A stretch of 64,000 bases of DNA from Bactericera cockerelli (lineage: Eukaryota > Arthropoda > Insecta > Hemiptera > Triozidae): positions 50,569,074-50,633,073 of the forward strand of contig CM044955.1 in assembly GCA_024516035.1 (NCBI GenBank), written 5' to 3'. Both the position numbers and the translations under genes were made by a program. The notes under the pieces are model-generated. The model did not search any database. It had not been told where the DNA came from and worked only from the letters and a program-made list of their open reading frames with translations. Shown here piece after piece: positions 39,601-54,600 of this stretch. Every line of letters starts with the position of its first letter. Position 1 is the first letter of the stretch.

Positions 39601-42600
39601 CCACTGTCTCGCTACCTTCGTTCACGATGACGCCACCCTATGATGATGATATTTTCTTCTTCATTACTCACCCACTAATTAATTAGGTACTTTCCTCTGG
39701 TAACCACCCAACAGCCGAGTCTGCTTATGTCCATGTACATAAGTTATTTTAATTTACATCAGTAGTTCAAGATTAGAATAAAAATACCTATTAGTTTTAA
39801 GAACTAGAATCTAGTTACTAGATGGTTTTTTTTTTTTTTTTTTTTAGTACTTTCAAAAGATTATTTTTTATTCAACAAATTCTTACATCTTCATAAATAA
39901 AATTTAAATGTAAAAAATAACTTATTAATAAAAATAAAAATTAAGAACATGGCAAGTTTAAGTGGCCAATAATGCAAAGCATGTGTTAGGCCACTTTAAT
40001 TAATGAATTTAGTCCCCAAGGACTCTGTTTAATAATAAAAAAAATTACTCACCGACTCCCGCGCCCCCACGCAGGCTGGTGAGTTCCTCCACCCTCATGG
40101 TGCCCGGCTGTTTCCTGTCCGTGAGGAAGTAAGTCGTCATGTCGCCCTTGCCCTTCACTTTCACCTTGCCCCGGCACTGGAACTCGTACGGGTAGTTCTT
40201 GAGCACCTGGTACACCTCCTCTGTGACCTGGGCAGTGGCGGGGAAAGGGAGGTGTTTTGCAATGTAGAGAAACTATTGTTATACTATTAATTTTTTTTTT
40301 TTTTTAATAACAGGATAACATATACAAAGGTATTTTTCCTGAGCTAAAGCTTCTATTATAATAATAATAATAATAAAATACTATAGAATAAGACTTAGAT
40401 ATAATGTTTTTAGTTTTAGCTTTTTAAATAATATAGCTTTAATTTTACCTTTTTTAGACATAAGACATAATAGGTTCAACTGTAGTTAGGGAAAATGTTT
40501 GTAAAAGTTAGTACTGGGTACGCCCGTTTAAATGTATAAATAAATAAAATAAAATAAATAAATATGAGAAATAAAATGGAATAATAATAATGATACCTCA
40601 AAACCAGACAAGATCGGTGAAATACATCAATAATAATAATAACACTTTTTATTGAAAGGTAACCACCAGGCGAGGTTAGTGCTTAAAGCATTTTCTACCA
40701 CCTAACCCTCAGAGTCTTATTATTACACATGGTTATAAACTCAAATAAAAGAGGAAAAAAATCATGCCTCAAATTAAAGAGGAAATAACGACACCCAGCC
40801 TGGGTTTGACCGGAAATGTCAACTTTGGTGTTCATTACTTGATGAGTAGCTGAGTTTTTTGACAGAAAATTCTGCCCAAACAGAGGCGAGGATTGAACTC
40901 TAGATCTCTGGACCACAGGTAGTAGGCATAACTGTTACACCTCAGAGTTAAATATAATAATGTCATCAATGGTACTGATGATGATAATGTCTATGACATT
41001 TCTCTATTCTCTACATACATAATATGTAACTTTATTAGAAATTATTGTGTTGAGAATTTCAATCTTTTTACCGAGTTACAACTGGTTTTAATAATGAATG
41101 ACTAAGCCCGGGCTCCCACTGAGTGCATCATTTTGTTACGCAACATTTTGTCCTGAATTTTAAAAGGGAAGTGTTGCAAAGCTTTGCGAATTCAATGGAG
41201 TTCGATCTCATTTGATCTTAAAGGAAGTGTAGAACTGTGGAGCATGAAACCTTCCCAGACAAGTTTGCACTGAGAGGGGTCCTGGTCTTAGGGGTTGCTT
41301 ACCTGCGTGTGGTTGGGCAGACCGGTGGAGTCCATACGACTGGCCACATTCACAGTATTGCCCCAGATGTCGTACTGAGGCTTGCGGGCCCCTATCACCC
41401 CCGCCACTACGGGGCCTATGTTGATACCTGGTGGACAAACATGGAAATAAATCAAAAAAATTAAAATGTTAAAAAACACGTTTCCTAACAACCTTTTGTT
41501 TAAATTCGAAAAGGAGTTCCTTGAAAAATAGAAATTGGAGCAAAAAAAAATATTATTACTTTACTAAAACGATAGTACAATGTTTCCGATATCTACCTAA
41601 TACATATTAGATTACTGGAAATAAATTGATTTCAAGAAACCTAAATATGGAGTCGAAGCGACTGGCTACTTCGAAGAGATTTTTTTTTATTGTTTAATGA
41701 AATGGGATTACATTCAATGTGTTCTTGTAAAGAAAAGGGAAAAAACCTCACTATTGAACATGTGTTATTTTTTTACTAAAAATTATAGATTATTAGTATA
41801 AAAAAATGTTGATTCATGTTTTCAATCAATGTGTGACTGAGAGATATAAAACCTTCTAGCTGGTAGATTTTTGGATGTACAAATATTTCACAGTAGGTAC
41901 TCAACTCTATCAATCCTGCAAAATGAAACTCAAGGCTCATTCATTGATGTATTGTAAGAGTTCCGTTAGATCACCATGAGCTGGTCCATCATGACAAACA
42001 CAAAATCGAAACGGGTGTTGATCTGTGATAACTTATACTTGATAAAGATAGATTATTTTTTCAATACAATAACTTATTTTTAATTACAATAACTTTACTT
42101 CATTGCAATAACTTAGTAATTCATTACAATAACTTATACTTGATTGTTGCATCAAAACGATAACTTACTGTTTCATATTTTATTATATGTTCCCATGAAG
42201 TACTTAAGTACTTCATGGGAACATATAATAAAGAGGTGCTATATTAAACTGTTAGCGTAATGGGACTTCCTGTCTCGAGCCGACAGTCTAAATAAAGCAC
42301 TACTAAAGAGGTGCTATATTAAACTGCTAGCATAATGGGACTTCCTGTCTCGAGCCGACAGTCTAAATAAAGCACTACTATACTATGAATCTGTAAACGA
42401 TAAATTATAATTACGATAACTTATTATTATAAAACGATAACTTGTACTTGACTAGGATAACTTACCGACGCGCAGCATGAAGTTGTTGTACGAGTTCTCA
42501 TTGATCACGATGAGCTTGTCCCTCATGGCGAACACAAACTCGACCAAGGTGCTCAGGTAGGTCCCCGGAGATGAGTCATCCTCGTCCAGGATGCGATAGT

Positions 42601-45600
42601 CTGGCATGAGACCCACCGCCGCCATGTACGTCGAACCCACGGTCTTGATCTTGTCGATCGCGCGGAACCTGTCTTCGCCCAGCAGCTGTGGAGGTGAGTC
42701 AGAAGTTATTATTATTATTATTCAACACTTTATTAGATATAAATGGTTCGAATCCCACCCAGTGCACGAATTTTTCCTCATTAATTTGAGTTTGTGATCA
42801 CATAATAATAAGACTCTGAGGGTTAGGTGCTAGAAAATGCTTTGAGCATTAACCTCGCCTGGTGGTTACCTTCCACTAAAGAGTATTATTATTATAACTG
42901 CTAGAATAATAGGACTCATTAGTCCTAGTCAAGCAGTAGGTATAAATAAGACGATAATATTACCACCCTGTCGGGGATTGAACCCGGGTCACCTTGCTTA
43001 GAACCAATAATAACTAGCCAGGCACGCGCCGGTATGGCAGCATATGAATTTAAAATTTTAAGCATCAAAATTTCAAGTCAAAATTCAAGGAAGACATGAC
43101 ATCCAAAGAAGGCGTTTCAAGGACAAGCTGAATAAGGAGATGAGTGAAGAAAAACTGATTTTTTTTTTGATAAAAGGCAAAAATGTTTGCGAAATAATAA
43201 TGAGAAATAGCAATTTAAGAAAAGGAAAAAAAATTTCTCACCTCGTCAAAGTCGGCGATAATCTCATTGAGCAGGCGCAGACACTCGACGCCCTGGTTGT
43301 TCCCGTCCAGCTCCATGTAGAACTCGTGATAGTTGGTGATGCTCGCGAAGACCACGCCCACCTTGGAGTAGGATTGGTGATACAGGTCCTGGGACAGAGT
43401 GTTCTGATGAGGCGGGGCGGGGCCAAGCAAGCAGGGGAGAGAAACAGAAGCCAGGCGTTAAACTAAGAAGCGAGATGCAGGGTGCGCGCGCAAGTAGGAC
43501 GCGTGAAGTGTGTATAGATGAGGGGAAGCATTGTTTCGCTTAGAGTAGGTGAAACATAATGCTATGTGGTGTGCTAAGGGCTGCATATCAGATCGGCCAA
43601 CAATAGACAAAAAAACCATCACTTGGGCAGGTATTTGATTTGAGGTAAAATGACCTGTTTTAATGAGATTTTGGCCCATCTGATGAACTCCGGTGCTAAG
43701 AAGTAAGGCGCATTTAGAGTACACGTACAAATGAGGAAGAGCCTTGTTTTGTTTAATGCTCGGTCAAACACAATGCTGCTGTGCGTTAAGAATTAAGGCG
43801 CATTAAGAGTATACGTACACATGAAGAGAAGCATTGTTTTTTTTATACTAGATAGAATTTAACAGACGGTGCTCTAAGAATTAAGGCGCATTATTGAGAG
43901 GAAGCATGATTTTTAATACTAGGTGAAACACAATGCTGCCCTCATTAACAAGAGCTTAGTCAAGAGCAAAAGATTGAACGCTCCCAATACTTTCTATACA
44001 TTATAGATAGTAGAAAGTACAAAGGCAAACAAAGTTCTTTATTATAGTTACTATCTAGAGAGCTTTTCATTCATAGTACATGAAATAAAAAGAAAAAAAC
44101 TATTTCCACTAAAAAAAGTCACATTACCAAGGAAGTTTCACTAAATAAGCTATTTAATTGAAGAAATATTTTATTAATCAGAGGGCAATTAATCATAAAC
44201 AAAAAATTTACTTCCAATGCCTGTTTCTTTTTTCGTTTCGATTCTCATGATGGAGCTCTTCCATCCAACCACTAATTAAGTGACATCCCAAATTAGCTGA
44301 CGGAAAGGAAAGTACATAGTCGATTCAGCAATCCTATTTTTATAGTCCTTAATTTGAATTTGAATATTTTATTTATTTATTTGAAAAGATATAATTAACA
44401 TGTTTGTACACTATTACAAATTACACCTTATTGTACAAAGTCTTAAAAAGTACTTAAAGTACTATCTACCACTACTAATTATTCAGTGATAAATACTTCA
44501 AGATCTATTGTAAGATAATAAATATTGCAGAGACCTTAAGTGTAATTTTGTACTAGAAATACAGATATCCAATGCAGATCTAAATAAAATAGTGGACTTG
44601 GGCTAATAATGGTTACCAACTGTAAACAAAATCTAGCTAATCTATGATCTAGCAAATGATTACGTCGCAACACTAAGGGCGGAATTAATAGACGTTTTTG
44701 CAATATTTCTGTGGCGTTAAGTCACGGATTGCGTACTGTACGCAATCGGTATCTTACACATATTAAGATAGGGGAAACCGACGCTTAGCAATGACTTTGT
44801 GATATAGAATTTGTCTATTAATTTCGCCCGAAAACTATTTATACTCAACACTCTAAAGATACTAGAAACCATATCAAGTGTGCTAGATCACACTCAATAA
44901 AATTCTGTCAACAAAACAAACAAAACTAGTCGATATTCAGAGACGTATTTATGAACAAAATTTACGGCTCTTTAACAACGCGATAAGGTCCTATATGCTG
45001 GAGTGCGCAGTCACTAACAGCCTGATTAAGCACGGCCATTAGGCATTTGATTGTGTAGTTGATTGATTTAATCTGTTCATTAGTGACTGTGCACTTGAAT
45101 TGAATTGAATACTTTTATTTATCTGTACAATAATGATATTATAAACAATACATCTCCTATGAGCTAAGTCAAACTTCTGAGGAAACGTGGACCATAGAAT
45201 TTCAAAGTGACTGATTTTCGTAACTACTTTAACTTTCGTTTGTTTTGTTCACAAAATCGTATAAAGCTCTACGAAACAACAAACGCATGGTTCTCATTCG
45301 TAAACCCAATACTTCTAACATGAGTACCTACTGTTGAGGTTTTTTTTCAAGACGAAATTCAGTAGGCTACTTTATGCTTTGGTAATATAGTGGAGTTGAT
45401 ATTCCGATATCTGCACTTCGAATTCACTCTCATTCATTTTATTATTTTAATTAACTTATTAATCAAGAGTTCCTATTTTTTTATTTGTTGCCACGTGTAA
45501 CTTTTTTATGAGTAGGTAAAAAACATTTTTTTTTCCTGGAACCCTGAAATATTTTTTTTCCGTAATGAATAAATATTTCATAATACTAATAATCATACTA

Positions 45601-48600
45601 CGATCGAATGGCTGTGAAACTCAGTGGAAGGTAACCACCAGGCGAGGTTAATGCTCAAAGCATTTTCTACCACCTAACCCTTTAATCGTACTACTTTTTC
45701 CGCGAATTGTTAGTGCCAGGCTTTGGTTTATCTTGCTCCTTTTCTACCGATTTCACGATACAAGCATAGCAGATTAATTAGATGTCATTGTTTAAAAAAA
45801 AAATTGAAAAAATTGTCGAAGTGTTGGGTTTACTTGAATGGCACCTGACGTAATAAATATTACTCTTGTGGAATCTACTATTTAGCCCCCTTCGCCCACT
45901 ATAGGACCGGGGGAGGGGGGTCGTATCCAGGGGAGAGGAAGGTTTACCTTGGCCAGATTTAGGTTGTTATTGACAACGGTACAGCCACTATTGTTCTGAA
46001 ATACAGCATGGATGATCGGGTAAATATGTTGCCAATGGTGTATAGGACACCGCAAAATAATAGTAGATTATACAACAAGCTGAGTTTTATTGGACCAACT
46101 GCATAGTCTATAGACTCTATAGGACACCACAGAACATTACTATATTTGTGTCATGTTATTTGGTAAAACATGTATGCAAACAAATGAGAAAATGTTAATT
46201 TTCTGATATATTATGATTTGATACGTATTAATATTTTGATCAGTCTATTAGTATAAATTAATACTGAAGCCTTCAAACTAGAGATCATTTCATCAACTTT
46301 GAAAGCTTTTAACCTACAGCGGATAATGTGCTAATAATGAGTACAATACCTTAAAAAAAAAAAAAAAAAAAAAAAATGACATCAATTCAGATAACATTAA
46401 ACTAATGATGTAAAAGTTGGCGAAATTCAGATATAGTTTATTCTATTGAGAAAAATGCTAGATAGAACCTTTTCTGTACTGAACTGCAAAAGGTTTGGAG
46501 TCCCGTTGGGCTAAATTAAAAAAAAGCAATTACTCGTGAGAAAAAAGCAAAAGCAAATGGTATGAAGGAAAAGGTAGAAGAAAAAGCAATTGCTCTTTTT
46601 CGTATTCATAATCATTTCCTCTTGCTCGCAAGCATTTGCTTTTTCTCACAAGCAATTGCTTTTTCTCTTGTTGCAGTTAGAGGAGCTAATAATAAAAGTA
46701 AGAGGTCAGCTTTTTGTATAACATTTACTTAACTTCCAAAGAAAGAAAAACTTTTGCTTTTAAGGAAAGGCAATTGCTCTCAAAACTTTATGAATAGCGA
46801 CTGAAGCAATTCCTTCGAATTTCGTATGGAAAAGCTTTTGCTTCCTTTTATAAATACGGCCCGATGTTATATTTCCGATGGTTTGTTTTGCTTTTTTTTA
46901 ATCCTTCTCATGTTATATCTTTCGCAGAATAGTGGAATATTTTGGATGCAGATAGTACTTTGTGGCTTAGTACAGGAGAAATTCTATCGAACGATTTTTA
47001 CTTATTAATAGACTATTAGTTTTCCACTTAAGTAATAACAAAATGCATCAGCACTTTACTCGTTCTCGTTCTTCAACCAACAGCATTTAGTTGTCAAAAT
47101 AAAATGCCAACAATTTCATTACTTTACAACAAAGCTTACTGCCTACAGAATCAAATTTCAAAGTTATAACGAATAATTACTGCCAGCTCATGAACCAATC
47201 AATTCAATGGTAATATGAAGTTAATGGTTGTTACATCCCCAAATAAAGAGATAGATGTTGACTTTGCCCTGAGGTCAGCTGGGAGCTACTTAGCGCCAAC
47301 ATACAAGCAGCCCAATTTCTACGCAAGTGACAGAGCGGCCAGGCTACATACATACTTCAGTGTATGACGTAGTCGTAATGCAAAAAGCCTAGGATAGTAA
47401 AATTACAAATTTTCAAAATGGCATTCTACAGTTAGCCTAGGCTTATTAAAAAGGGCCTGCTGGTACTATGTAAAGAACCTAATTTTACAATAAAGTATAC
47501 GACATGATGTTATAGGATAATTTAACGAGACCCTTTGTCACAATCGTTCTACAAGTTAGGTACAAGCAATTCTTGGTACTTGGTTCATCCCAAGGAGACA
47601 TCTTTCATTTTATCACTTGGCTTGAACTAAATTATCATTTTAAATTTATTAATTGGTAACGTGTAACATTAATAATTATTTACTAGTTGAATGATTGTGA
47701 AAAGGCGCCCAACAGATATGGAGATATAAATATATTATTAGAAATTTTCGTTTAAGAGTTTATGCATCTTCAAAAGTCCCTTTTTTTGCAAGTGTTAAGA
47801 TTCACCCACATGCCCAGGTACAAACTTTTTGTTCTTGTCATGATGTGCTGTAAAATACACGTAATTTGAAAGTAAAAAATACAATGTGCTCAAGACCCCA
47901 TTACCACATTAGTACCCAAACCAAGCTTAAGATATTTTTTCAGAATGAAGACATGCTTTTGTTTTTCCTTAAAAATAGAAATACTAGTAGTTCTGCGAAC
48001 TGTAAACCTCATACAGATTCTATTATCGAATTATAAATGTCATTTCAATAATGGGGACATCGAGACTTTTCATTCAATACCCAACTTGATGGGTTTAATG
48101 AAATAATATCCACCGACCATTTTTTTGGGGCTCTACTTTGATTTTTTACCATAGTGCAACATCCTTAGCTTTCACAATCACAAAATTTCACTACTTAAAT
48201 CAAATATTAATTTTTAACGACTTTGCAAAATTACAAGATTAAATAAAATTAAAAAAAAAATATTTTTTTATTTTCACCAAAACTACCGGCCCCGAGTGGC
48301 TGGATCAGACCAAAAACAATACATATTTCTAGGACCCCAATAAACATGTATACTAAATTTCGACAATTTTGAACGATCTGTTTGGGAGTTTTTTTTTCCC
48401 ATTTATTCCATTTATTTATTTTTTACACAAACATCTTCTACAAACAATGAGGGTATACCCACCTTCAAAAGATAAAAAATCTTGTGCTGAGGGTGGAAGT
48501 TATCGCGGTACAGACAGCCAGACAGACAGACAAACGAAAGCCAAATCGTCCAGTACCCAAGTTAAAACAGAACCTCACTTAGTGAGGCCGCTTCGCTGTC

Positions 48601-51600
48601 TCACTGCGTTCGGTTAATAATATTTAAGAGGAAATTAGGTACCCATCATATAAATCATACGCTAGAAAAGAAATCATTTTTCTTATTTTTTAACGCAAGC
48701 GTTACCGCAACACTGCTAAGATGCTCCTTCCTCATCGCTCACTTACATTGTAAGCGATCTTTTCGTTCCGAATTTCAATTCTCTCGTTAGCCCTTTTAAT
48801 TTGGATTTAACGTCGCTTTCATCTGCATAATCATCATAATTTGTGCTTTTTTGGTTGATAAGATACAAAATTATATTCCTAGAAAATTTACAATAAGTAA
48901 TTGAAGTTAGATTGGGTCGATATAGGCACTCTCACGCCCGAATTAATTTACTATAGAACCACATTTACTATAGTATCTGATATAAGTCATTTGATTGGCT
49001 GTTACCATGGTAATAACAGGTTACTATAATGTCTCCGCTTTAGCGTCATTCATTAATTCGGACCTACATATCTCTCAAAATCCCCAATCTCCCTTTCAAC
49101 CTGTTCAACCGTCAAATTTCGTTCAAATTACGCTCGTTCTGATTGTGTCTTTTGAACGATTTTTAAATACAATTTCGATTAAACTTTATTTACAATTTTC
49201 ACATAGGTACAATGAAAAGGTATAAGGAGACTCCTTTGCGATACTAGCGCCGAGGACGCCACGATGTAGGCTGGCGGGGCGTGGTTTCCACACTTCTTAA
49301 TTCTACAAGCTATGGTATAACTATGTAATTGTAAACAAAGCATGATCAAGGTTTCTGATAATGCCATTGACGTTCTTTTCCGAAATTACAGTTGTAATGG
49401 AGATTTGGGGATTATGAGGGTGAGAGTGCTTTCTGGACGGAGACCAGCAGTTTTTTCAGTGAAACCCTTACAATTAACACTGCGACCTAATTACACTTGA
49501 GAGCAACAAAAGCGAATCAAACTTTTTCCTCCACCAAATCTGCGATATCTTCGAAATTACTATTTCTATCGAGTCGTAAGATATCTCAGAATGTTGTAAA
49601 TTTTGTTTTCTACAATTTCACAATTTGATTGTTAAAAAAAACCTACCAAGAGCCGTCAAAATTAAATTTTACTACAGGATGTCAAAAAAGAAGAGAAACA
49701 TGATTTTTTATTTTTAACAAAAGACGTTATAACCAGAGAAATCAACAAGATTCATTCATAACAATGGTGAATCAGTATTTTGTGTTGCCTCCCCGAACTT
49801 TAATCACAGCATTAATTCGATTTGGTATTGAGTGGATCAAAGTAACCACGATTTCTTGGGGCAACCTCTTCCATTCTTCGGTGAGGGCGATTTTGAGCTC
49901 TGCTACAGTCTGGGGAGCCGGTATTCTGCCTCGAACACTTCGTTTGAGTTGGTTCCACATATTTTCAATCGGATTGAGGTCGGCATTAAGAGAGGGTTAG
50001 TCCAAAGTGTCAATATTCTCCTCATCCAAGAACTCCCGTACACAGTTAGCCGCATGTGGGTGGGCATTGTCGTGCATGAGGAGGAACTGGTGGCCCATAA
50101 TTTGAGCGAGAGGAACCACATGGGTCTGCAGGATCTTATCAATGTATCGCTGACTGTTCAGGTCACCTCCCGCACCGCATGTGATGAAAACCAATTCAGT
50201 CTTCCTTTCAGTTGAAATCCCACCCCACACCATACAGGAACCACCGCCGAAACTGACAGTTTCTGTGATGCATTACTCAGCATACCTTTCTCCCGCTCTT
50301 CGATAGACTCTTTTCCTTCTGTCATTACCAAACAAACACACCCGGCATTCATCAGTGAAGAGAACAGAGCGCCATTTCTCGGGTGTCCAATCCACGTGTT
50401 CTATGGTGAATCTTTGTCTCCTTTTCCTGTGCTCTCTGGAGAGTTTGGGTCCAGTTGAAGTTTCTCTTTGGTTAAACTCCAGCTTCTTGAAGTCCTGCAC
50501 ACCCATGTGGTTCTTCTCGATCAAATTATGGGCGACCAGTTCCTCCTCATGCACGACAATGCCCGCCCACATGTGGTAAACTGTGTTCGGGAGTTCTTGG
50601 GTGAGTAGAATATTGACACTTTGGACTAACCCTCTCGTAGTGCCGACCTCAATCCGATTGAAAATATGTGGGACCAACTCAAACGAAGTGTTCGAGGCAG
50701 AATACCGGCTCCCCAGACTGTAGCAGAGCTCAAGATCGCCCTCACCGAAGAATGGGAGAGGTTGCCCCAAGAAATTGTGGTTACTTTGATCCACTCAATA
50801 CCAAATCGAATGAATGCTGTGATCGAAGCTCGTAGAGGCAACACAAAAAACTGATTCACCATTGTTATGAATGAATCTTGTTGATTTCTCAGGATATAAC
50901 GTCTTTTGTTAAAAATAAAAAAATCATGTTTTTCTTCTTTTTTGACATCCTGTAGTAAGATTTAATTTTGACGGCTTCTGGTAAGTTTTTTTTAACAATC
51001 AAATTGAGAAATTGTAGAAAATAAAATTTACAACATTTTGAGATATCTTTCGACTCGATAGAAATAGTAATTTCGAAGATATCGCAGATTTGGTGGAGGA
51101 AAAAGTTTGATTCGCTTTTGTTGCTCTCAAGTGTAGATCTATTGTGACCAGTTGATTCTGTTCGATTTTAACGTCCTGATTTGAGATAGTCAGGACGAGG
51201 GTTTTACCCTCCATTCGCTGGGAATCGTACCAGCTACCCACATTAACCTCACCCAGCCCGGGTAGGGCCGGTAATGCCAGCCTCACGTATTTGGAAGGGA
51301 CAGAATTTTCTTCGAAAAGTCTGCCCCAACCGGGAGTCGAACGCGAGACCTCTGGACCACGGGCAGTAGTCACAACCATTACGCCACGGAGGCTTTAGTA
51401 ACCTATGCTCACCATGTTGTTCCTGAACTGGTTGTCCAGGAAGTGCATGGCCACGTGCGCCGGCAACAGGTTGAACAGGATCCGCTTGTTGCTGTGCTGC
51501 AGGGCGTCCATCTCCTTCTTCTCCTCGCAGGCCTGCACCTGCCACAGGAAGTCGAGGCGGCCCGTCCACTCCACCTGACGTCCGTGGATGATGACCGCCA

Positions 51601-54600
51601 CGAGGAACATGAGCACGTACACCACGGAGGTAATGTGCAGGGGAATCACAGACCTGGGCGAGAGAGTGAAGCTAGTGTTAGTGGAGGAGGTAATGTGCAG
51701 GGGAATCACAGACCTGGGCGAGAGAGTGAAGCTAGTGTTAGTGGAGGAGGTAATGTGCAGGGGAATCACAGACCTGGGCGAGAGAGTGAAGCTAGTGTTA
51801 GTGGAGGAGGCATGGTGATTTCGGAAAGGCCATTGTTTTATTATTATTATATTATTTCGCAAACATTTTTGCCTTTTATTTATAAAAAAAAATCAGTTTT
51901 TCTCCACTCATCTTCTTATTGAGCTTGTCCTTGAAACGCCTTCTTTGGATGTCATGTCTTCCTAGAATTTTGACATGAAATTTTGATGCTTAAAATTTTA
52001 AAATTCTAGCAGGACTTTATGCTGCCATACCGGCGCATGCCTGACTAGTTCTATAATTGTTTTATCGATGTGAAATCCGAAAGTTGCGCTTTAACTGATT
52101 TGAGATAGTTTAACACATTAACCTCACCCAGGCTGGGTAGGGCCGGAAATGCCAGTCTCACGTGTTTGGAAGCTACAGAATTTTCTTCAAAAAGTCTCCC
52201 CCAACCGGGAGTTGAACTCGGGAACTCTGGACTACGGGTAGTAGTCACAACCATTACGCCACGGAGGCTGGCTAGCTGGCGAGCAGGGGATACTTACTGA
52301 ACTTTGTTATCGTAGCAGGTGAGATACTTACTGAACTTTGTTATCGTAGCAGGTGAGATACTTACTGAACTTTGTTATCGTGGCAGGTGTGATACTTACT
52401 GAACTTTGTTATCGTAGCAGGTGATACTTACTGAAATTTGTTTTCGTAGCAGATGATCAGTATATCAGAAAAGTGAGAAGTTGTACTAGATGTACATGAA
52501 CATCAGAACATACCTGGACAGCTGTTTCGAGCTTATTTGCTCTCATCAGCAGGTAATAGTTCTGATTATCCATGCCATCAACTAACCTCTCTATTTTAAT
52601 CAGTATAAACAGAAAAGTGAGAAGTTGATACTCACTGAACTTTGTTATCGTAGCAGGTGGGATACTTACTGAACTTTGTTATCGTAGCAGGTGATACTTA
52701 CTGAACTTTGTTATCGTAGCAGGTGAGATACTTACTGAACTTTGTTATAGGTGATACTTACTGAACTTTGTTTTTTTTTAAGCTTTATTAGGAGGACAAA
52801 GTACAGGTAACAGTACAAAATTAAGAAAAGAAAAGAAAAAAAAACAAACAAATGACAAAATAAATAAGTAAAAAAAAAAGAAAATAACAATAATGTCCTA
52901 CCTAAAGGGCGGGGTTATTGCCTGTGGCAATCTCTTCCACCCAACCCTTGTTATAGGTGATACTTACTGAACTTTGTTATCGTAGCAGGTGATACTTACT
53001 GAACTTTGTTATCGTAGCAGGACTAGCAGGTGAGATACTTACTGAACTTTGTTATCGTAGCAGGTGAGATACTTACTGAACTTTGTTATCGTAGCAGGTG
53101 AGATACTTACTGAACTTTGTTATCGTAGCAGGACTAGCAGGTGAGATACTTACTGAACTTTGTTATCGTAGCAGGACTAGCAGGTGAGATACTTACTGAA
53201 CTTTGTTATCGTAGCAGGTGAAGAGGGTGGGATGGGAGAGCTCGATGAGCAGGATGTACACGAGAGACATGAAGAGGAGCAGCCCGATCTTGACCACTAT
53301 CTTGAGCCGGAGGAAGAGGGCCACGGCGAGGTAGCCGAGGCAGCAGGAGAGGACGATGTACTGGGGGAGGGGGCAGGCGCGGTGGTCGATGTTGGTGGAC
53401 TTCCAGATGATGGTGAAGTTGGTGTCGGAGGGCACCAGACAGGGGACGTCCTCCCGGCATGTGAACTGGAAACAGGGATTGTGTGTTACAAGAGTGCAAC
53501 ATAGTTGTAGTGTTAGTATAGTAGTATAGTATATTTATCAGTTCACAAGACATTGAAAAATGTATAAAACATTGTCACCCTATCTAACTCGTTATCCTTG
53601 AAATTTCAGCAAGATTGGACAAATAATAAAGAAACCGTGAAAATTATTTAATCACTATGAGGTTTGAACTCAGGGCGAATGCTCAATATTCCAGCAGCCT
53701 AAACTTGCAAGGATAATGATGTAACGCAGCGCGGAAATTCAGCTAATATACGTACGTAGCGGAAGACGCGCGAGACCTATAAAATATTTAATGGTGGATT
53801 ATTATCTATTCGTTAAGTATTTAATTAAATTGCATGTCCGTGTAAAATTTCACTTTCCTAACTCTATCCAATGAGGAAATATAACGTCTTCTTAAAAACA
53901 TAGCCTTGAGGTCCGATCGAGCTCAACTTATTTTTTGAGCTGAATTGTCTGAATTGTCCGGACAACAAATCAAAATTTCAACTCTATAGCAACAAATGTT
54001 GAAGAGTTATAGCTTGTGACAGACACGGAAAAAGACTCGTTAATAGGGTTTTTTCTTCATATGGACAAAACGCTAAAAAGCTTTAATAAGTTGAATACTA
54101 ATATGAGTTACGAGTGATTAAAAACGCAAAAAATTGTACCTCAGATGTTATATTTATTGATAAAATGCCTTGATAAAAGAATCTTCCAGCATTAAGGCCT
54201 TGGTTTTTAAGGACGGCTTGTGTTCTTAGCAATGTCTGGGGGGATTCTTTGGGCGAGGTACACCATCCGTTTCATTTTTCGAACTAGAGCTGTGTCATTG
54301 TAACCCAGCTTTTTCTTTTCCTTGGCGAAGAGTGGCAGGCATTCCTAGTGTGGATCATTAGAGAGCAAGATCTAGGTATATCTCAACAGGAAGAGTGGGA
54401 GGGAGCACTAGAAGCCATGATGCACATGAGATTCTACCTTGAATGTTCAGGTGTTAGAACATAAAGAGTTTTGGTAAAGGCATTTATTTGAACTCTTCAT
54501 TCTTTTATGATTTTCTCGTTTGCTATGAATTTTGATATTGTTGTGATTTTTTTATTACTTTCTTATAATTAGAGTTTTTTTTCTTTTCTTTTCAATTTTG

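Larger units (their letters stand above)
49494..51133. mobile_element. Palindromic Tc1/mariner-family derivative with TA target duplication
   Basis: The ends CACTTGAGAGCAAC and GTTGCTCTCAAGTG are flanked by TA. Two arms of ~640 bp (49494-50134 and 50493-51133) are inverted copies of the 3' half of a transposon; each encodes, pointing outwards, the C-terminal transposase (FLLMHDNA, then [24 protein letters not shown]). The ~358-bp spacer carries the upstream part on the minus strand ([24 protein letters not shown]). Both arms have a stop where DWP is expected, so it is defective. The host repeat is uninterrupted at 33118-33150, which shows the empty TA site. Confidence 0.88.
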
